The position numbers and the translations under genes are program-made. From Phoronis australis (taxonomy: Eukaryota; Phoronida; Phoronidae), in the NCBI GenBank assembly GCA_002633005.1, contig NMRA01000323.1:225449-289448 (forward strand): a stretch of DNA of 64,000 bases, given 5' to 3'. The stretch's first letter is position 1. Every line of letters starts with the position of its first letter. The notes beneath the pieces are model-generated. The model worked only from the letters and a program-made list of their open reading frames with translations, ran no database searches and was not told the DNA's origin. Of the stretch, positions 58,165 to 64,000 are shown one piece after another.

Positions 58165-59440
58165 ACTCGGAATCGAACTCCAAATTATTTTTCACCCTTT
58201 TCGTTGCTACTTTCAGTTGTGAGAACACAAGATAAATGTCTATTATTCTGTGCCAGGGTATGTCATAATTTTAGTCAATGTTCACCCTTAACTCCCCTGA
58301 AGTCGCGCTACAAACTCTTATAAAAACACGAGAATTTGAGTTCAGATTCAAAATCATAGCCTTAATGCCGCGGTTATGTGAGGTGCAAACTAAAATTAGA
58401 CAGCCATCCACTTAAACCGTAGCGTACTTTTGACGCAGATCCTATCAACAAAATACAAGTTGGAGTGCTCGCGTCAATTCTCATGAAATAGACCCCGACA
58501 GTAATCGTACTGGGGTATCGAGTTGGACAATCTAAATACCAGCACGTTCAATGTTGTCTTTTCTGAGGCCGAAGTTAAGTTTCAGTGTTAACGCTTTTTA
58601 CACGAAAATATGCTCCTTTCAATGTTCATGTATGGTGTTTTTTCTATGGATGTTCTGTGCCTGCCCAAATCGTTCGTTTTTAAATCAGTTTTACGCTGTT
58701 TATACATCATACATTGAGATTTTAATAAATCGGTTTAATTTTCACTGAAACATGGAGAAGGGGCCGGAATTCTTTTAATGGAAACATTATCTTTCACACT
58801 GTTTTGACAGATTGTTTATCACAAATAACAGTAGCCCCTACTATTGTTTAATTTTACTGTTCCAATCGTGGCATGTCATTGTTAGGTGTTGCAGCATACG
58901 TTAGGGCAAACAGAACTAACCAACCGAGGTCTCAGTAGCCCTAACCTATCAGACGAATTTCTGAAAAGGGCTAGTTCCAACACCAGTGTCGTTCCTCTTC
59001 GATTTGAGAATCCATCCTACCATTACATGTAAATCAGTCCTCTTAGCGTGTCCGTTTTATTCAACTTCTCTCGTTGCTCACAGAACCAAAAACTAGTCAA
59101 ACTGAGGAATTTCTGAAAAGACCCACCAAGACCTCCAGATACAAACATTCAACACAACAGCCATTTTTATGAAGTTTTAGGTCGATGTACATTTATAACA
59201 TTATACTGCCGAGACGGGCAGAAAACCACAAGTCCTTCCGCTTGATTACTCTTAGCAATGTAATAAGAGTACCTGAAATTAAGAGGTTTGATTTCATTTT
59301 TCGTCCTTTTTGTGGACGAAAACAAAGCCCACATTTGTATTCCTCGTAAAAATTGAGCTTAAAGCCTTTTCTCCACAAAAATTGGCCAAGATTTGTGGGA
59401 GATAGCCGACTTGATTGTCTCAGTGGCACTGGTCAGACCT
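58165..59440. other. Intergenic DNA between convergent genes
   Basis: No supported gene; only short frames. It may contain the distal 3' UTR of the Ig receptor up to the AATAAA at 58724. Confidence 0.5.
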
Positions 59441-59469
59441 CCAGATCAGGAATAATAAGCATGTCCAAG

Positions 59470-59860
59470 TTTCCATTGAAATGATTACCTATAGTATGAG
59501 AAATGTTTTTATGTATTATGTTAAATCTATGATTACGAATACAAGTTATAAGGTAAATAATATTGTCGGTGGTGCAATCAGAGTAATGTTTTATTTCAGT
59601 TTTCATTGGTTTGGGAAAAACTGGAAAAAAGTGCTATCCTATTCATAGATTTAACATAATACATAAAAACATTTCTGATACTATAGGTAATCATTTCAAT
59701 TCCAAAAACCATAATATTCAAGATCTTTCTGTACAAATAATAGAAAAACTCCAACACCCCAGTACCCTCACAGACTCAAAAGAGAACAATATTGGATAGA
59801 CAAGCTCAATACAATAGAACCTCATGGATTGAACATAAAAACTTCTTAAAATATGTCATT
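59470..59860 (+). pseudogene. Penelope-like element relic (endonuclease C-terminus), fold-back
   Basis: 59640-59800 reads IGNHFNSKNHNIQDLSVQII, and after one frameshift RLKREQYWIDKLNTIEPHGL. Together these match the 'HF--H---D--V-I-E...R---E--WI--L-T--P-GLN' tail typical of Penelope-like GIY-YIG retroelement proteins (family assignment from memory of the motif). 59477-59530 is an inverted copy of 59643-59697 (about 55 bp, few mismatches), so a second piece lies head to head. Both pieces are dead. Confidence 0.6.
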
Positions 59861-60138
59861 GAATTTTTTACACAAAAATGTATCATATTCATTACACCAT
59901 ATCTTATATGTCAATTGTCATATAGTGTTTGATTTTACTTTATTTCTGTTTCTGTTGACAAAGGAAGTTATTACATCCGAAAATTTCAGTTGATCCATTC
60001 TTGTTGTTTTATTTACCTATTTATTATGAGTTTTTAGGAATTGCTTATTCTTTAAACTAAACCACAAGTCTTAAACGGCAAACCGGTTAAAGGGAAAAGA
60101 AGTAGCATCTGGGCACAATACAGATTCACATGGACTAA

Positions 60139-60336
60139 TCAATCCCTCACAAACTCCATCAGTTTCGTCCTCAGACAATCAAAAGAAATACTGCCCATGT
60201 CATCAGCTTTTACAAACACACTCCCTTCAGTCTGATAGGGCATACAGTCTTCCAACAGGTCAAGGAGCACTGTGACATTGAATGAGTCTGGCATTAACTT
60301 TATTATCTCCTGGCTGTAGCGACCAAACACACCATT
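60139..60336 (-). CDS. Unidentified gene, last exon
   Basis: Phase 0 in, 65 codons plus TGA. It reads NGVFGRYSQEIIKLMPDSF, then NVTVLLDLLEDCMP and a charged C-terminus ending KLMEFVRD. The acceptor on the minus strand is TTTTTCAG directly before AATGGTG. Helical and Leu-rich, with no membrane segment. Confidence 0.78.
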   Translation of the reverse strand, partial: NGVFGRYSQEIIKLMPDSFNVTVLLDLLEDCMPYQTEGSVFVKADDMGSISFDCLRTKLMEFVRD

Positions 60337-63300
60337 CTGAAAAACAAGAGAGGGCCAATTAGCAATCAGACATTATTTATTGAAATCATAATTTTACACC
60401 AGCATTTTCAAGCTGCATAATGAAAAACTACCACAGTAATAATTGCACTTTTTTGCAAAAATAAAATACATTTTCTTGCTTTGTCCACTTGCCTGTGAGT
60501 GACATGGTGCCTATATGTTAATCCAAATGAGTAAAACAAAAACATAACTTTAAGAGCATGAGGGTGAGAGCTGAGTGATCCATGGCAGTCTATGTCCACA
60601 TGACTTTGAAAATAAGGTAAAAAATGTAAAACTGAAAATGCAAAATTTCCAGGTATTACTGCACGGACCTAATATGTCTAAATACAGTAACTTAATATTC
60701 AGTCAGAGAGAGGGAGAGGGGGAGGGAGCATTGTGACCTTGACATGACATTATGTGACAATGCCACGACCTTGAATGACCTTTTTTTAACCTTTACACAT
60801 GAGCCTTTTGTCGCCTCACCTTCACTGTGGAGGTTACCAGTATGTGGAACAATTCATTAGTCAATCCGTCCGCACGAGACATGTGACTCAAAAGACCTAG
60901 TCCTGCCTCCCAGTGGCCGTGGTCATGAAGCAGTTGTAATGCCACCACACAGCTGTCAGCATCACCTCTAAAACAGATAAGACATCATTTTTTAAAAAGA
61001 TCATACAACGGCAATTGTTTTTTAAATCTTAAACCTGCAGGGAAATGTAGATCACAAACATGTGACCAACAAGTGGCATGCTGACCAGACTTAAAAATAT
61101 GCCTTACACAACACAGCTCACTTTTTCAAAATGATCTGTGCCTTACACTACACAACCGTTTCAAAATATGAGTACTCACAGGACTACTCACTTTTTTAAA
61201 ATGAGTTGTGCCTTACACAACACTGCCGCTTCAAGAGAAGACGACTCACAAGGGGAGGGCAGACAGCTTAGGGCTCGCTCGTATAAAGCACTCTGGAACA
61301 GGAGATGGTTACAAAATTTTCAAACAAACAAAATATTATTCAAACACATGTACAGAAATCAACACAAAAATTTTCACCAACATTGAAGTCTAACAGAACT
61401 AAATTAAGTCTAATCTTGGAATTTTGCACCAGACGTCGCCATTGGAAGACATCGGCAATGGCAATGTCACCCGCTTTGTCAGAGAGCTTGTGAACTTAAG
61501 GGAAAAAACAAGTTTCTGCACACTGATACCTATCCACTATATGATGAGACCGTTCACTATTTAATTTCCTACAGTGACCAATGACTGAAACGTTACAGTG
61601 ACATCTCTGTTATGAAAATGTCACATTCAGTAGTAGCAAAGGGGAGTGTGACATCACCACACTAAGATAGCCCAGGAAAGTCCGCCATCTTGGTCGCAAC
61701 CCTTACCACTTCTCTATAGGAAATTACATAAGGTTGACAGTTGTAACCAATTCGTCTCGTCTCAGAAAAAAAAATGTGGTCCATATGCTTTTATGTTTGG
61801 TTCACGAATGATCAGGCATGAGCTTCCGATTTTAAAAGTTATTTTTTGTTGAAATTTGCCATATTGAGCAAATTTGTTAGCGCAGGTGTTTAGGCCACTG
61901 TCACATTTTTTATCTCCAAGTTGAAGTACCGTAGTTGCCAGCAGTGAGACATAATCATTTGCTATGCCTATTCACTAACTTCTACGTATTTTGAAAAAGG
62001 AAAGAGGAATACGGAAACCAAAGGTTCAGTAGCAATTTCACGATTGGATTGCAACACTAGAAAAAGATAACTTTCAGAAAAAATTCTCAGCCCTCAAAGA
62101 GCAGACCTCAACAAGTTTCCTCCTAGAGAAGGCAGACGTTCCACCTGTCTTTTCCCACATGTGTTCCGCAACTTTTAAGAACTTTACCTGAAAATAGCAG
62201 TGAGTATTAAACATAACGGTGGTACGTCTCTTTTAATAACAATAAAAAATAATTGCAGGCGGTCTGATACACGTTGTACCAGATGTGCGCAGGCCTCGCA
62301 TGTGGGCCCATTGCACTGATCACCTGGAAATATTTTTATGCTTTATTAATATATCGTTAAAATCGAGCTGAGGAGCTAGAAACCTGGCTCAAGGGTTTAG
62401 CAGTGTGACCTAGTGGGACTCGAAACCACGACCTCGAGTAAAGAAAGCGGGCACTTATCAACCAGGCCACACTGCCTCCTCATACATCTCTTTTCATTAC
62501 ACATGCATAATTTGTCTTTATATCATGATGCCAATAGCATGAAATAGAAAGGGAATTTGTGTGTACTACTTTATGCAAGCATAATATTTTACGAGCGCTG
62601 CCCTCCAAAGTAACAGTTTGAACTCATTGGGAGGGTAACGGTGACAAAAAGATAAATTTACAAGAAATAATGACATACCACCAGTTCTGGCTGTTGGGTG
62701 TACAGCAGACGTATCAACACTTCAAACAGTGAAAATGTTGACTGGAAATCACTGGACTCTCTGGCTAATACTACTTGCCACTTGTCAGCCACTACAGCAG
62801 AGACATCTACAGGGGGAATGGGGAGAGATTATTTGGAGTGCTTGCAGCAATACAACAACATGTGCAAGACTAGCATCATTCTTTGATACCACACCGATTT
62901 TTGTTCATACATGCAATGCATTACAAAGATGTGCCTGGTTACATCAACACATCATCACTGCCACAGGTTACAACGCCGCAGTCTTCTTTAAACCATTATC
63001 AAGCCTGATGTTAATAACGCCGACTCTCTTCACAGCCCAGTTTGTACATTCAAATCAACCTCATCGCATTCTTATTCTTTTTTGAATTTGAGAAACTGAT
63101 TACAATCAATCTCCAGAAATTCCTGATGGTCATACTGCCTTGGCAACAGAAACTAATGGGTGTCGCTTGAAAAAATAATGACCTGTTATTTTTTTCCAGC
63201 CTAGAAATCATTTCTAATTTTGATTTAGGAGAAAGACAAGACCAGTTATACCTTAAGTGGCCAAAATCAAAAGTTGTTTTTGACAGATGTGGGCTTATCG

Positions 63301-63400
63301 TTTAACACTACTCCAAATATTCAATTTCAAATGCAAGAATTCTTAAAGCGCCTAATAGAAAACCCCTTTACATAAATGAAAAACAAATAGATAATAGAAA

Positions 63401-63431
<31 letters not shown>

Positions 63432-63758
63432 TATCAAAAGAAGAGAAAAATATGATATATACTGGGTCAACAAAGTGAAGTAGTGTTAACGACTGACAGA
63501 CCAGGAACCATGAAGTGGACTGGCACAGCTCTGGGGTCTTGGAAAGATAGGACTGTCTTACTAGTGATTTGTTCTAAGAAAGTTACCTTTGGAGTCAAAC
63601 TGCAAGTAGTCCAGCAGACATTCAAGGACTTGACTCGGGAATTCTTTGGAGAGCACCTCCAGACGAGCAGCGTTGCTGGCATGGTCTGATGATGGTCTTA
63701 AACGCATGATGTCTGACACCTCTTCTTTTACATTGTGGGGGTCAATTGGTGGTAGACT
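60139..63758 (-). CDS. Unidentified multi-exon gene, 3' part (whole span, 5 exons)
   Basis: Five minus-strand exons (63587-63758, 62679-62806, 62188-62315, 60820-60967, 60139-60336) join in phase to about 257 C-terminal residues ending in TGA. The product looks soluble and mainly helical, with Leu-rich amphipathic stretches (LEVLSKEFPSQVLECLLDYL; FSLFEVLIRLLYTQQPELV; ALQLLHDHGHWEAGLGLLSH; VTVLLDLLEDCMP), like alpha-solenoid trafficking or scaffold proteins. I do not recognise the family, and no catalytic motif is visible. A short CNGPTCEAC cluster could bind metal. The gene starts beyond the right edge. It converges on the Ig receptor; the stop codons are about 2.9 kb apart. Confidence 0.7.
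60820..60967 (-). CDS. Unidentified gene, second-to-last exon
   Basis: Phase 2 in, phase 0 out. It reads GDADSCVVALQLLHDHGHWE, then AGLGLLSHMSRADGLTNELF. The pattern suggests a helical repeat. Acceptor TTTTAG|A, donor AAG|GTGAGG. Confidence 0.78.
60968..62187 (-). other. Intron of the unidentified gene
   Basis: It holds a loose tandem repeat around 61096-61240 ('gccttacacaacac...tttcaaaatga' twice or three times) and otherwise nothing recognisable. No further in-phase exon was seen. Confidence 0.6.
62188..62315 (-). CDS. Unidentified gene, exon with CNGPTCEAC
   Basis: It reads CNGPTCEACAHLVQRVSDRL, then QLFFIVIKRDVPPLCLILTA, and ends in phase 2 at TTCAG|GTAAAG. The phase 2 exit matches the next exon. 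The start is uncertain. The better-looking acceptor TTTCCAG is 8 nt further 5' (exon to 62323) but demands phase 1, while the preceding exon exits in phase 0. The inner CAG at 62316-62318 fixes the phase. Confidence 0.65.
62400..62475 (-). repeat. 76-nt tRNA-like repeat in an intron
   Basis: The minus strand starts GCAGTGT and ends ACACTGC, a perfect 7-bp acceptor-like stem. It has an A-box-like 'tggcctggttgataag' and a B-box-like 'ggtttcgagtccc'. The anticodon arm does not form and the T stem has a mismatch. It is probably a tRNA-derived SINE or pseudogene, not a working tRNA. Confidence 0.5.
62679..62806 (-). CDS. Unidentified gene, internal exon
   Basis: Phase 1 in, phase 0 out. It reads VSAVVADKWQVVLARESSDF then FSLFEVLIRLLYTQQPELV. 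It has a strong pyrimidine-rich acceptor (CCCCATTCCCCCTGTAG) and donor GTG|GTATGT. The long plus-strand frame across 62729-63085 is its shadow. If this exon is skipped, the exons on either side still join in phase using the outer acceptor of the next exon, so alternative splicing is possible. Confidence 0.72.
62807..63586 (-). other. Intron of the unidentified gene
   Basis: Nothing coding is supported. (AAT)n microsatellite at 63404-63430. Confidence 0.6.
63404..63430. repeat. (AAT)n microsatellite
   Basis: About nine AAT units. Confidence 0.9.
63587..63758 (-). CDS. Unidentified gene, first exon visible
   Basis: Phase 0 in, phase 1 out. It reads SLPPIDPHNVKEEVSDIMRL, then a Leu-rich segment LEVLSKEFPSQVLECLLDYL. 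The acceptor (TTCAAAAG) is weak in pyrimidines, so the 5' edge may be a few bases off. Donor AAAG|GTAACT. Upstream exons lie outside the window. Confidence 0.7.
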
Positions 63759-64000
63759 CTTTTGAACAAGAAACATATTTAACAGCATACAACACTAAAC
63801 AAGGACAAGAAAACTGTTCCCAAGCTACATGGCTAACATAAGTGCTGCTGCCATGCATTTTGAAGGCCAGAAATATTTCAGAAAAAAATCTACACGAGAT
63901 TAATTCTACAAGCGGTTGTGTCCCCAAAGGATTCATGGATACCGTACAGTTACGTTGCCCATAGTGGCAGACACTGACACTACACAGTCAGTGCAGTATA
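63759..64000 (-). other. Intron of the unidentified gene, window edge
   Basis: No exon recognised in the last 240 bases. The 63742-63936 minus frame has no splice support. Confidence 0.5.

Noticed and set aside
62400-62475. Functional tRNA gene on the minus strand
   Set aside because: The acceptor-like ends pair perfectly, but there is no proper anticodon arm and the T stem has a mismatch.
62729-63085. 118-residue plus-strand open frame
   Set aside because: It is partly the antisense shadow of the minus-strand exon 62679-62806, which has good splice sites and joins in phase.
1-64000. CRISPR array, bacterial operon or prophage
   Set aside because: Repeats are minisatellites, inverted-repeat elements and duplications; the genes have introns. 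Nothing prokaryotic is present.

Overview
This window is eukaryotic nuclear DNA from an animal. Genes are split into short exons with GT-AG introns, transposon relics are dense, and one RNA gene is a standard animal tRNA-Leu. The gene families (a TMEM263-like protein and an NCAM/fasciclin-II-like immunoglobulin receptor) and the small inverted-repeat transposons suggest a marine invertebrate, perhaps a deuterostome such as a hemichordate, echinoderm or cephalochordate. That placement is inference. Most long open frames here are chance frames or shadows. The real coding sequence was found by joining exons in phase.

Layout: 1-7275 is intron or upstream sequence holding old repeats, a 27-bp minisatellite and a 1.05-kb tandem duplication. 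7276-7487 (+) is the last coding exon of a TMEM263-like gene, and about 11.6 kb of repeat-rich intergenic DNA follows, with a tRNA-Leu(AAG) on the minus strand at 13114-13195. A second ~1-kb duplication (17182-19232) lies directly upstream of the main gene.

The main gene (19791-57262, +) has nine exons that join with all phases agreeing. It encodes a 477-residue type I membrane protein: signal peptide, three Ig domains each with its Cys-Cys-Trp core, a Thr-rich stalk, one membrane segment with an NCAM-type juxtamembrane sequence, and a short tail ending in an acidic stretch. It has no fibronectin III domains, so it looks like a shortened NCAM/FasII relative. Intron 1 is about 22 kb.

At the right edge, 60139-63758 on the minus strand holds the last five exons (about 257 residues) of a gene I could not identify. 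Its 3' end converges on the Ig gene, with about 2.9 kb between the stop codons.

Mobile elements: three families of short non-autonomous elements in or near the Ig gene carry 5-bp target duplications. There is also a hAT-type MITE with a perfect 8-bp duplication, a Tc1-like MITE flanked by TA, a dead non-LTR retrotransposon 3' end, a Penelope-like endonuclease relic in a fold-back arrangement, and a ~1.3-kb array of ~290-bp units whose orientation flips. Several assembly Ns sit inside such palindromic elements or exactly at duplication junctions, so parts of the assembly may be haplotype artefacts.
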